From Duganella sp. 1224 (GTDB lineage: Bacteria; Pseudomonadota; Gammaproteobacteria; Burkholderiales; Burkholderiaceae_D): a stretch of DNA of 64,000 nucleotides. This document shows positions 8,481 to 16,283 of the stretch, in pieces. Each line of letters opens with the position of its first letter. The stretch's first letter is position 1. Position numbers and translations under genes: made by a program. The notes beneath the pieces were generated by a model that had not been told where the DNA came from, did no database searches, and was given only the letters and a program-made list of their open reading frames with translations. The stretch covers positions 2,604,001 through 2,668,000 of the forward strand of contig NZ_JACBYS010000001.1 in the NCBI RefSeq assembly GCF_013408245.1, given 5' to 3'.

Positions 8481-8903
8481 ATGCGACATTACGAAACCGA
8501 TAGCGCCAGCGCCGCTGGCCGCCTGGTGGCCCTGTGCATGGTGGTGGACGGTAACATGACGCCGTCCGAACTGCGCGCGCTGCAGCGCTCGCGCCTGCTG
8601 GAATACATCGACATCGATATCGACACTTTCCACGACCTGGTCAGCGACCTGTGCCAGGACATGTTGAGTACCGCCGTCAAGCAGGAGCACGTGGTGCTGG
8701 ACGAGGCCACCATCGATGCGCTGCTGGGCGAGATCGAGAACCCGGAACTGCGCCGCGAACTGCTGCGGGCGATGTGGACCATCGCCGATGCCGACGGCGT
8801 GCTGGCCGACGCCGAGGCCACACTGCTGTCGCGCGCCTGCGCCGTGTGGGCGGCCGAGTCGCGCTTCGTCAGGGAGGCCGCCGGACAGCCGGCCCGCCTG
8901 TAA
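8481..8903 (+). CDS. TerB-like protein
   Basis: 140 aa, all-helical and acidic, with no signal peptide. The pattern AGRLVALCMVVDGNMTPSEL followed by ELLRAMWTIADADGVLADAE contains the two Asp-rich helix-loop segments (VDGNMTPSE, ADADGVLADAE) of the TerB tellurite-resistance fold. A strong ribosome site (aaggagga) lies before the ATG. It is probably co-transcribed with terC. TerC and TerB often occur together in stress modules, but this cluster lacks TerD/E/Z, so tellurite resistance itself should not be assumed. Confidence 0.75.
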   Translation: MRHYETDSASAAGRLVALCMVVDGNMTPSELRALQRSRLLEYIDIDIDTFHDLVSDLCQDMLSTAVKQEHVVLDEATIDALLGEIENPELRRELLRAMWTIADADGVLADAEATLLSRACAVWAAESRFVREAAGQPARL

Positions 8904-8907
8904 CAAA

Positions 8908-9327
8908 GCGCGCATTTTCCGTCGGGGCGGGATGCATCCGGACGGCGCCGTGGAGACCGAAACGCTGGCACTGTATGACCACGTTCGCGCCACCACCAAG
9001 GGCAAGCTGGTGGTGCATGGCCATTCATTTGGCAGCTTTGTGGCGGCGCGCCTGGCGAGCAAGCGCCCGCTGGACGCGCTGCTCGACCAGAAATTGCAGG
9101 CCATCGATAACCGTAACGCCTTGCGCGCGTACCAGGGTCCGGTGCTGATCATCAACGGCGTCAACGATGTGCAGACGCCGCTGGTCACCGCGCGCGAGCT
9201 GTTCGACAACCTGAACAATCCGCATAAACGGTTCGAAGCAGTTGCCGAGGCCGGCCATATGACCGCCATGACCAAGACGGACACCCTCCGCGCCTACCGC
9301 GCTTTCCTCGACGGCGCGTACAACTAG
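8908..9327 (+). pseudogene. Remnant of an alpha/beta hydrolase
   Basis: Only the C-terminal half of an alpha/beta hydrolase is present. The frame opens with a fragment resembling the RGYGGSDG turn, continues through the nucleophile elbow (VVHGHSFGSFVAARLAS) and the acid strand (PVLIINGVNDVQTPL), and ends with the His motif (EAGHMTA). The N-terminal strands and the lid between residues about 55 and 65 are missing, so the elbow and acid regions are too close together. The first in-frame ATG is at 8932. Its stop overlaps the end of the convergent gene at 9324. Probably inactive; a short expressed protein cannot be excluded. Confidence 0.65.
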
Positions 9328-10304
9328 TCCGCCTGCGCGGGAATCAGCAGCAGCTTGCCGACGCTGCCACGGCCGGCGATGGCGCTGTGTGCCTGCGCCG
9401 CGTCCGCCAGCGGATAGTCGGCGCCGATGCGCACGTGCAGCACGCCGTCCCGCACCCAGTGAAACAACTGCGCGGCGCGTTCACGCAGCAATGCCGGCGT
9501 GGGGATGTGGTCGCGGTAGACGGCATATCCGATCTTGATGCTCTTTGGCAGACGCATGATATTGAAGTCCTGCGGGCCGCCCAGCACCGGGCCGTACCAG
9601 CAGAAGGTGCCGCCGCGACGCAGCGCGTCGAGCGAACCCTGGAAGGTCGCCGGGCCCGAGCCGTCATACACCACGTCGACGCCTTTGCCACCGGTGAGGC
9701 GTAGCGCTTCATCGGCAAAGTTGCCGTCGGCGTCGACGATCACATGATCGGCGCCCGCCTCCTTGGCGACCGCCACCTTGCTGGCCGACGACACGCGTCC
9801 AATCACGGTACCGCCGCGCTGCTTGATGATCTGCGTCATCAGCAGACCGACGCCGCCCGCCGCCGCATGAATCAGCGCGGTGTCGCCCGGCTGTACCGGA
9901 TAGAAGTCGGTGGTGAAGTGGCTGGCGGTCAGGCCTTGCATCATGATGGCGGCGGCGGTGCGGTCGTCGATGAAGTCGGGCACATGCACCAGCGCATCGG
10001 CCGGCACCACCACCATCTCGGCATAGCTGCCCGGCGCGTAGACCCAGGCCACACGGTCACCCGGCTGGAAACCGGTCACGCCCTCGCCCACCGCCGCCAC
10101 ACGGCCCGCGCCCTCGACGCCCATCCCGCGCGGGAATGGCATCTCGTTCCATGCCATGCCCTGGCGAACGCCGACGTCCATGAAGTTGACGCCAGCCACG
10201 GCAACCCGCACCAGCACCTCGCCGGGACCGGCCGACGGCGCTGGACGTTCGACATACTCAAGTACCTCCGTACCGCCTAAACGGTTAAACACAACTGCTT
10301 TCAC
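9324..10304 (-). CDS. NADPH:quinone oxidoreductase, MDR family (zinc-free)
   Basis: 326 aa, GTG start with aaggagc upstream. The N-terminal GroES-like domain contains GEVLVRVAVAGVNFMDVGVR. The Rossmann domain has IHAAAGGVGLLMTQIIKQRG (AxxGGVG for NADPH). No structural or catalytic zinc ligands are seen, which places it in the QOR/zeta-crystallin branch. Such enzymes reduce quinones or enones at NADPH cost. The promoter region carries two ATCAGTCAAT copies (see 10328). Monocistronic by layout. Its substrate is unknown. Confidence 0.9.
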   Translation of the reverse strand: MKAVVFNRLGGTEVLEYVERPAPSAGPGEVLVRVAVAGVNFMDVGVRQGMAWNEMPFPRGMGVEGAGRVAAVGEGVTGFQPGDRVAWVYAPGSYAEMVVVPADALVHVPDFIDDRTAAAIMMQGLTASHFTTDFYPVQPGDTALIHAAAGGVGLLMTQIIKQRGGTVIGRVSSASKVAVAKEAGADHVIVDADGNFADEALRLTGGKGVDVVYDGSGPATFQGSLDALRRGGTFCWYGPVLGGPQDFNIMRLPKSIKIGYAVYRDHIPTPALLRERAAQLFHWVRDGVLHVRIGADYPLADAAQAHSAIAGRGSVGKLLLIPAQAD

Positions 10305-10327
10305 GCCTGCTCCTTTATTTTAGATCG

Positions 10328-10376
10328 ATCAGTCAATTTCCGATTCAGTGTATCCATACTGGACTAATCAGTCAAT
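10328..10376 (-). promoter_or_regulatory. Repeated ATCAGTCAAT motif upstream of the quinone oxidoreductase
   Basis: The 10-mer ATCAGTCAAT occurs at 10328-10337 and 10367-10376. The second copy overlaps an inverted repeat GACT-N4-AGTC (ggactaatcagtca on the plus strand). A TetR/MarR-type operator pair is the likely reading; the regulator is not identified. Confidence 0.45.
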
Positions 10377-10448
10377 AAATAATGCGGGCGGCGTGAACAG
10401 TTAAGCAGTTACAATGGCGTCCATCCGCAAACAACCAAACAGAGCATC

Positions 10449-10709
10449 ATGACTTACGAAGAATTCCTGGACGAGATAGCCACGCTGTTGACCGAAATGT
10501 ACGACCTGAGCGACGAGGCCGCGATCAAGCTGGTGGTCGACGCGCAGGACAACGATCATTTCGTCATCCACGACGACAAGGAAGAACTGCGCACCGTGGC
10601 CCAGGCCAAGATCGAAGCCGCCGCGCTGTACAAAGCCAAGCAGAACAAGAACGACACCCAGCGCAAGCAGCAACAGCGCCAGGTGCAAAAGAAGAAAGCC
10701 CGTCCGTAA
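10449..10709 (+). CDS. Small conserved-looking hypothetical protein
   Basis: 86 aa. The N-terminal half is acidic and helical (MTYEEFLDEIATLLTEMYDL then EAAIKLVVDAQDNDHF). The C-terminal quarter is strongly basic and Gln-rich (KQNKNDTQRKQQQ to KKKARP), which suggests nucleic-acid or ribosome contact. No signal peptide or membrane helix. It lies divergent from the quinone oxidoreductase and convergent with the short-chain dehydrogenase. I recognise no named family. Confidence 0.65.
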   Translation: MTYEEFLDEIATLLTEMYDLSDEAAIKLVVDAQDNDHFVIHDDKEELRTVAQAKIEAAALYKAKQNKNDTQRKQQQRQVQKKKARP

Positions 10710-10739
10710 GCTGACGCGGTCGGGCTTGCTGCACAGCGT

Positions 10740-11567
10740 TTAATCGGCCTTGGTGGACACCGACAGGTCATGCCACTTGCGGTCGTTTTCGGCGACGGCG
10801 TCAGCAGCGCGCTTCACATACTCCACCGCATCGGCGCCGATCAGCAGTTCCACCGGCGGCTCTTCCAGATTGGCCAATGTGATCATGGCCGCCGCCACTT
10901 TCACCGGATCGGACGAGGCCTTGCCGACCAGTTGGCGCAGATGGCGCGCGGTCGCGCCCACGGTCTGGTCGTACGGTGCGCTGACGGCCGGCACCTGCAT
11001 CGACGAACCGGCCCAGTCGGTATTCATGCCGCCCGGCTGCACCACCGTCACCTTGATGCCCAGCGGCGCCACTTCCTGCGCCAGCACCAGCGAGAAACCA
11101 CGCACGGCAAACTTGGCGCTCTGGTACGCGCTCAGCCCGGCCACGCCCAGCCGCGCGCCAATCGAGGCGATCTGGATGATGTGGCCATGGCCCTGCTCGC
11201 GCAGGATCGGCACCGCCGCCTTGCTGACGTACACCACGCCAAAGAAATTGGTCTGCACCTGCCCGGTGAAGTCGTCCAGGCTGATGTCTTCCACTGCGGC
11301 GGTGTTGGCGTAGCCGGCGTTGTTGACCACCACGTCGATGCGGCCGAAATGCCGGCGTGTCTGTTCCAGTGCGGCCGCCGCTGCCTGTGCGTCGGCGACG
11401 TCCAGCGCCAGCGGCAGCAGACGGTCGCCATACTCCGCCGCCAGCGCCGCAAGCTGTTCCGGCTGACGGGCGGTGGCGGCCACCCGATCGCCGGCGCGCA
11501 GGGCGGCTTCCACGATGTCACGGCCCAGGCCGCGCGAACTACCGGTAACAAACCATACTTTTGACAT
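10740..11567 (-). CDS. Short-chain dehydrogenase/reductase (classical SDR)
   Basis: 275 aa. Cofactor motif TGSSRGLG at residues 8-15, NNAG in VVVNNAGYANTAAVE, catalytic Ser in IIQIASIGARLG and Tyr-x-x-x-Lys in LSAYQSAKFAVRGF. The Arg after the glycine motif suggests NADP. An operator-like site (11588-11603) shared with the downstream tetR gene lies about 20 nt before the start. It is probably repressed by that TetR and induced by a lipophilic or aldehyde substrate. The substrate cannot be read from sequence. Confidence 0.9.
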   Translation of the reverse strand: MSKVWFVTGSSRGLGRDIVEAALRAGDRVAATARQPEQLAALAAEYGDRLLPLALDVADAQAAAAALEQTRRHFGRIDVVVNNAGYANTAAVEDISLDDFTGQVQTNFFGVVYVSKAAVPILREQGHGHIIQIASIGARLGVAGLSAYQSAKFAVRGFSLVLAQEVAPLGIKVTVVQPGGMNTDWAGSSMQVPAVSAPYDQTVGATARHLRQLVGKASSDPVKVAAAMITLANLEEPPVELLIGADAVEYVKRAADAVAENDRKWHDLSVSTKAD

Positions 11568-11587
11568 GATTACACTCCTTAGTTGAC

Positions 11588-11603
11588 TGACTACTCACTC
11601 ATT
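11588..11603. promoter_or_regulatory. TetR operator upstream of the SDR gene
   Basis: TGACTACTCACTCATT matches the site before tetR (12198-12213) at 14 of 16 positions, differing only at the two central bases. Position is 20 nt ahead of the start codon, where a repressor would block transcription. Confidence 0.65.
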
Positions 11604-11619
11604 AAAAAGACAAAAAAAT

Positions 11620-12183
11620 TTACTGCGCCAGCGCCCGCCACAGCGCCTCAAAGCCGTTGGCGATGTGCGCTTCTTTCTGCTGCGGCTCGCGCTCGGCAAA
11701 GTCGATCACCACCGCCAGCAGCGCTGTCATCATGGCCGCCGCGAACTCGCTGCTGATCGCCGAATGCGACGGCAGACAATCCCGCACCCCTCGGCCGATG
11801 GCGCCCATCCCGGCGGCTGCCGCCGCCAGCGTCTCGGCGGAAATCCGGTGCGACAGCGTCAGCTGCTCCATGGCCTTGCGCTTTTCCGGCTCGGCCAGCG
11901 CCCAGCCGATGTAGCGGGTCCAGATATGCAGGGCCCGCACGCGCGGCGCCGCATCCTCGGGAAAGCCGGACAGCAGCACTTGCGCTACCTCGGTCTTCAG
12001 ATGCAGGTATAGCGCGTTCAGCAGCGCATCCTTGGTCGGGTAGTACGTGAACAGCGAACCGGCCGCCACGCCGGCCTGGCGGGCGATGTGGGCGGTGGTC
12101 GCGCCCGCGCCCTCCACCGCAATGATGCGGCTGGCGGCGGTCAGGATCGCCTGCTGTTTGTCTTCACTTAACGGTCGGGCCAT
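11620..12183 (-). CDS. TetR/AcrR-family transcriptional regulator
   Basis: 187 aa. N-terminal helix-turn-helix around residues 28-58 (TTAHIARQAGVAAGSLFTYYP, then KDALLNALYLHLK), the hallmark of TetR proteins. The C-terminal ligand domain is poorly conserved, as usual. It lies just downstream of the SDR gene's promoter on the same strand. Both genes have the same palindromic site before their start codons, so it most likely represses itself and the SDR. Confidence 0.9.
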   Translation of the reverse strand: MARPLSEDKQQAILTAASRIIAVEGAGATTAHIARQAGVAAGSLFTYYPTKDALLNALYLHLKTEVAQVLLSGFPEDAAPRVRALHIWTRYIGWALAEPEKRKAMEQLTLSHRISAETLAAAAAGMGAIGRGVRDCLPSHSAISSEFAAAMMTALLAVVIDFAEREPQQKEAHIANGFEALWRALAQ

Positions 12184-12194
12184 GGTGCGGTTTT

Positions 12195-12214
12195 AAATGA
12201 CTAGGCACTCATTT
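12195..12214. promoter_or_regulatory. Palindromic TetR autoregulatory operator
   Basis: AAATGACTAGGCACTCATTT: arms AAATGA and TCATTT with an 8-nt centre, ending 12 nt before the tetR start codon. It shares TGACTA-NN-CACTCATT with the site before the SDR gene. Confidence 0.7.
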
Positions 12215-12304
12215 AACCACAGTTTGAAAAAGTTTGCAGCGTTGCGCCATCCCTTCCTCTTTCGATGGATGGGCTTTTGCCGTCCAGCGGCCATAATCCT
12301 GCCC

Positions 12305-13324
12305 ATGATGAAACCACTACTTTTACTCGCCGCGCTGGCCTCGGGCACCGCGCTGGCGCAAGCGGACGCGCCGGTGGCGCGCACCAACTGGGCGGTCGCG
12401 CGCGATGGCGACCAGGTGTACACCTTCTTCGGCCTGGGGCCGGGCAAGACTTGGGCGGATATTCAACAAGACGTGCATGCGCTCGACCTGCGCAGCGACG
12501 CCTGGCGCAAGGTGGCCGACATTCCGGTGGCCCAGGGCCGCCTGGCCAGCGCCGCGCTGACGGTCGGCGGCAAGATCTACCTGATCGGTGGCTATACCGT
12601 CTCGGCCAAGGGCGAAGAAGTCTCCACGCCCGAGGTGCTGCGCTTTCTGCCGGACAGCGGCCGCTTTGAGGCCGAGACAACAATGCCGGTGCCGGTGGAC
12701 GACAGCGTCGCCCTGCCCTGGCGCGAGCGCTGGATCGTGCTGGTGAGCGGCTGGCACGACAAGGCCAACGTCACCGACGTGCAGATCTACGACACGCACA
12801 CGCGGCGCTGGACCAGCGCCACGCCCTTCCCCGGCCGGCCGGTATTCGGCCATGCCGGCGGCCTGATCGGCGACACCATGGTGCTCTGCGATGGCGTGAC
12901 CGCCGACAAGGGCGCGGACGGCAAGAACGTCTTCGCCATCAGCAACGCCTGCTGGCAAGGGACGCTGGACACCGAGCAGCCGGCGCTGATCAGCTGGCGC
13001 GCGTTGCCGCCGCATCCCGGCGTGCCGCTGTACCGGGCCGGCGCGGTGGGCGACAACGGTCGTATTGTGTTTGCGGGAGGCAGCGGCCGGCCCTACAACT
13101 ACAACGGCATCGGCTACGACCAGTTGCCGGCGGAGCCGTCGGACGCCGTGTTCAGTTACGACCCGGCACGCGGCCGCTGGCAGACGCATGCGCCGCTGCC
13201 GCAGGCCGGCATGGACTTCCGCGGCCTGGTGCCGCTAGGGAATGGCGAATACGGCCTGTTTGGCGGCATGCGCGCCGGCCAGCGCGTCAGCGCTGGCGTG
13301 ATCCGCTTCTCGGCGTCGCCCTGA
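12305..13324 (+). CDS. Exported kelch-repeat protein
   Basis: 339 aa from ATG 12305; an adjacent ATG lies at 12308. The frame opens at 12197, but that start would overlap the tetR operator and hide the signal peptide. The signal peptide MMKPLLLLAALASGTALAQA is followed by five or six kelch blades with GG pairs (KIYLIGGYT, WIVLVSGWHD, GRIVFAGGSGRP, EYGLFGGMRA) and Trp/Tyr at the blade ends. The predicted product is a periplasmic beta-propeller. NanM-type sialate epimerases share this form, but the catalytic residues cannot be assigned by eye, so the function is open. Confidence 0.75.
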   Translation: MMKPLLLLAALASGTALAQADAPVARTNWAVARDGDQVYTFFGLGPGKTWADIQQDVHALDLRSDAWRKVADIPVAQGRLASAALTVGGKIYLIGGYTVSAKGEEVSTPEVLRFLPDSGRFEAETTMPVPVDDSVALPWRERWIVLVSGWHDKANVTDVQIYDTHTRRWTSATPFPGRPVFGHAGGLIGDTMVLCDGVTADKGADGKNVFAISNACWQGTLDTEQPALISWRALPPHPGVPLYRAGAVGDNGRIVFAGGSGRPYNYNGIGYDQLPAEPSDAVFSYDPARGRWQTHAPLPQAGMDFRGLVPLGNGEYGLFGGMRAGQRVSAGVIRFSASP

Positions 13325-13349
13325 GCGGATTGCCGAGATAGCGCGGCGG

Positions 13350-14042
13350 TCAGGCTTTACGACGGCGGGCGACGTAGCCCATCAGCGCCAGGCCGCCGAG
13401 CAGCATGGCATAGGTCGACGGCTCCGGCACCGCCGCGGTTTGCGAGAACGAGCCGGTGTAGAAGGCCACGTTCGAGAACGCCGGCACGCTGTTGGCGCTA
13501 TTGGCGTTGTTGAGCCACTGGATGAGCCAGGTGCCGTTCATGGTCTGCCCGGCATTGATGGTCAGGTCGTTGAACAGGAAGCTGCCGACGTTATTACCGG
13601 CGTGGAACGACAGCACCAGGTCGAGCGTGGTGTTTTTGCTGCTGGAATTGGACACCGACCAGGTGCCGTTCACATCGCTGCCAGTCGCTTTGGACAGGGA
13701 GAACGACAGTCCGTCGCCCACCACCTTGTCGCTGAACGCCATGCCGTTGTCCTTTTCCACCGTGCCCGCCAGCGTCCAGCCATTGGCTGGCGTTTGGGAA
13801 GGCGTAGCGAACTGCGTGGCGAAACCGGCGTTGGACTGCACCGGATTAATCTGCTGCCCCTGGACCAGCGCAAACGCGCTGGAGGGCTGGCTGCTCAAGG
13901 TGACGTCGCCGGCGCCCGAGTGGCCTGGACCAGGATTACTGCCCTGGTTGTTGTTATTGTTGTTGCCGCCGCCAGGTTTGGCATGGGCAGCGGTGGCGAC
14001 AAGCAGAATGCTGAACAGAGCAGCTTTGATGGCGGTTTTCAT
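13350..14042 (-). CDS. PEP-CTERM sorting-domain protein
   Basis: 230 aa. Signal peptide (MKTAIKAALFSILLVATAAHA), then a Gly/Asn-rich low-complexity stretch (GGGNNNNNNQGSNPGPG). A beta-rich domain of about 140 residues with Asn/Ser repeats follows. The C-terminus is PEPSTYAMLLGGLALMGYVA plus RRRKA, the exosortase recognition tail (PEP, hydrophobic helix, basic end). Such proteins are cut and displayed or secreted, often with exopolysaccharide. No exosortase is in the window. The passenger domain is not recognised. Confidence 0.85.
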   Translation of the reverse strand: MKTAIKAALFSILLVATAAHAKPGGGNNNNNNQGSNPGPGHSGAGDVTLSSQPSSAFALVQGQQINPVQSNAGFATQFATPSQTPANGWTLAGTVEKDNGMAFSDKVVGDGLSFSLSKATGSDVNGTWSVSNSSSKNTTLDLVLSFHAGNNVGSFLFNDLTINAGQTMNGTWLIQWLNNANSANSVPAFSNVAFYTGSFSQTAAVPEPSTYAMLLGGLALMGYVARRRKA

Positions 14043-14162
14043 TTCGGTCTCCGGGCGGCTGGCTGGGAATCCAATTGGGCAATAAAAATTTCCTTAATGA
14101 AATTAATATAACACCAGAGAAGCGGAAATGCAATAAATATATTGAACGATGCCAAAAAGCAA

Positions 14163-15332
14163 CTATCGCAGCGACACGCCGTTGCGCCGCTCAGGCAAGC
14201 GCCGGGGAATGTGCACATCGCGCACCGCCAGCTGTTCGCCCAGCGCATGGATCAGGCGCCCCAACGGCACTTCCACCCAACGGTGGAAGGCCGCACCGGC
14301 AGTCAGGCTGGACGCCCAGGCCACCAGCATGCCCAACAACTGCCAGGCCGGTTCGGCCGGCGCAAACCGGGTGAAAGCGGCGTTCACCAGCAGGCATACC
14401 GGGAAGTGAATCAGGAACACCGAGTAGGAAATCTTGCCCATGCCGTGGATGGCGCGCCACACGTGGCCCTGGGCGGCGCTCCTGAAACGGCCAAACAGGA
14501 ATAGCGCGCAAGCCACCACCGCCGCCAGCGCGATGCGGCTGCGGAACTCCAGCACCAGGCCGGCCACGGCCGGCAGCAGCGCCATCATCATCAGCATCAG
14601 CGCCTCGCCCGGCTTGCGGCGCGGATCGCTGGCCCACCACGCCATCACACCCAGGCCATAGCTGCCGAAGAAGTACGGCGCCCAGTTGTCCCAGTCGGCA
14701 TCGAGATTGAAGTTGAGCAGCGACAGCGTGATGCCCACGCCCACCACCATCGGCATCAGCCAGCGCATCGGCCGCTTGCCCTCGACGATGCCGCCCACCC
14801 ACAGCGCCAGCACCAGCAAGGCGTACAACTGGAAATCGATGGCCACGTACCAGGCGCCGGCCGAGACCGACGCGAAGCCCAGCACGCCATGCAGCAGCAG
14901 CGCGTGCGCGGTCAGCTGGCTCAGCGTGGCGGGCGCGGAGATCGAGTCATGCGTCATCCATTCGGCCGCCCACGACGAGGCGACCGCGGCAAATAAAGTG
15001 GCGGCGATAAAGGGTGGCGCGAGCTTGGCGTAACGGCGCCAGACGGCGCCCAGCGGTTGCGCATAGCCGGCGTCGCCGGACGGCGCCAGCGACTTGGCCG
15101 CGAGAAAACCGCCAATCACGAGGAAGACTTGCACGGCAATGCGGGCGTTGCTGCTCAACCAGTCGATCAGCGCCGGGAAGATAAAGCGCACGTGATCGGA
15201 CATGGGGCCGTAAAACGCCAGATGGTGCAGCACGATCAGTTGCGCCGCGCCAGCCTTCAATAGATTAATCAAACCAAACTGCGACGGGGCCGGCTTCACC
15301 GTGCCAAACGTCGGGCCTGTAACTGCTTTCAT
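14163..15332 (-). CDS. Acyltransferase 3 family membrane protein (OafA-like)
   Basis: 389 aa with about ten hydrophobic segments. The first membrane region carries the family's His motif (LIVLHHLAFYGPM, about residues 33-45). RIAVQVFLVIGGFLAAKSL follows, where Acyl_transf_3 proteins have the FFxxSGF pattern. These enzymes transfer acetyl or other acyl groups to surface polysaccharides or lipids. No polysaccharide genes are adjacent, so the acceptor is unknown. The long basic tail after the last helix is ordinary for the family. Confidence 0.85.
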   Translation of the reverse strand: MKAVTGPTFGTVKPAPSQFGLINLLKAGAAQLIVLHHLAFYGPMSDHVRFIFPALIDWLSSNARIAVQVFLVIGGFLAAKSLAPSGDAGYAQPLGAVWRRYAKLAPPFIAATLFAAVASSWAAEWMTHDSISAPATLSQLTAHALLLHGVLGFASVSAGAWYVAIDFQLYALLVLALWVGGIVEGKRPMRWLMPMVVGVGITLSLLNFNLDADWDNWAPYFFGSYGLGVMAWWASDPRRKPGEALMLMMMALLPAVAGLVLEFRSRIALAAVVACALFLFGRFRSAAQGHVWRAIHGMGKISYSVFLIHFPVCLLVNAAFTRFAPAEPAWQLLGMLVAWASSLTAGAAFHRWVEVPLGRLIHALGEQLAVRDVHIPRRLPERRNGVSLR

Positions 15333-15443
15333 TCGTGTTCCTTGCTGTCAATTTACCGTTAGAAATACGGCTTATTTTTATAGCAGGGCGATATGATAGC
15401 CGAGGATGGCCGACGCTGTCGCGCGAAACAGCCAGCTTTGCAA

Positions 15444-15890
15444 TCAGGGCCGGATAGCGATGGCGGAAATTTCCAGCAACGCATCCTTGGGCAGGCGGGC
15501 CACCTGCACCGTCGACCGCGCTGGCGGCTTCTGTTGGAAATACTGCGCGTACACCGCGTTGACCTTGGCGAAGTCGTTCAGGTCCTTGACGTAGACGGTA
15601 GTGGACACCACGTCGTCAAACGTCATATTGTTGGCGGCCAGCACAGCCTTGAGGTTTTCCAGTACGCGCTGGCCCTGCTCCTCTACGCCGCCGGCCACCA
15701 GCTGGCCGGTCTGCGGATCGATCGGAATCTGGCCGGACAAATACAGCGCCTGGCCGGACTTGATGGCCTGCGAATACGGACCGATCGCCTCTGGCGCGGC
15801 CTTGGTGGCGATGACTTCCTTGGCCGGCGGCTGCGCGGTGGCGGCGCCGGCAAGCAGCGCCGCAGCGCCAAACAGGATGGAATACTTCAT
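15444..15890 (-). CDS. Exported RidA-family protein
   Basis: 148 aa. The core is RidA/YjgF (IGPYSQAIKSGQALYLSGQIPIDP split at the GPYSQ signature; VEEQGQRVLENLKAVL; VYVKDLNDFAKVNAVYAQYF). Cytosolic RidA deaminates reactive enamine intermediates. Here an N-terminal signal peptide (MKYSILFGAAALLAGAATAQ) precedes the core, so this copy should be periplasmic. The catalytic Arg expected near the C-terminal PARSTVQVARLP is present. Its periplasmic substrate is unknown. Confidence 0.88.
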   Translation of the reverse strand: MKYSILFGAAALLAGAATAQPPAKEVIATKAAPEAIGPYSQAIKSGQALYLSGQIPIDPQTGQLVAGGVEEQGQRVLENLKAVLAANNMTFDDVVSTTVYVKDLNDFAKVNAVYAQYFQQKPPARSTVQVARLPKDALLEISAIAIRP

Positions 15891-16000
15891 GGCTATCTCC
15901 CGGAGTGGTTAAAGATAAAGGGCCCGGCGATACTACGGCAGGCGCCGGCGGGCAGCATCCCACTATCCGCCACCGCCGCCTCCCGCTTTTCGCAGAGCAC

Positions 16001-16029
16001 TTGAACTTTGGCGCACCAGCCAGTACAAT
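16001..16029 (+). promoter_or_regulatory. Promoter of the third tRNA-Lys
   Basis: TTGAAC (16001-16006), a 17-nt spacer and TACAAT (16024-16029), 10 nt ahead of the tRNA at 16040. Confidence 0.8.
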
Positions 16030-16039
16030 GCTGGCCCTT

Positions 16040-16115
16040 GGGTCGTTAGCTCAGCTGGTAGAGCAGCGGACTTTTAATCCGTTGGTCGCAGGTTCGAATC
16101 CCGCACGGCCTACCA
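16040..16115 (+). tRNA. tRNA-Lys (anticodon TTT), copy 3
   Basis: Identical over all 76 nt to the copies at 4621 and 4726. It has its own promoter and terminator, so it is an independent unit. Confidence 0.98.
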
Positions 16116-16127
16116 AGATTCCTTCAC

Positions 16128-16161
16128 AAAGCCCACCCGGTCCGCCGCGTGGGCTTTGTTG
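16128..16161 (+). terminator. Rho-independent terminator after tRNA-Lys copy 3
   Basis: Arms aaagcccac (16128-16136) and gtgggcttt (16149-16157), followed by a T-rich stretch. The stem core (agcccac) is the same as in the terminator after copy 2. Confidence 0.88.
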
Positions 16162-16283
16162 TTTCACGGATAAGCAACTGCTATCCTCGGGCCATGCGCA
16201 CGCCGGCCGGCGTGAGAATTGAAGCTTTTTCAAGCTGGATCATTCTGTATTATTGCAATACATCATCATTTTCGCTGCCCACA

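Noticed and set aside
12197..12304. Longer start for the kelch protein
   Set aside because: It would overlap the TetR operator and bury the signal peptide.
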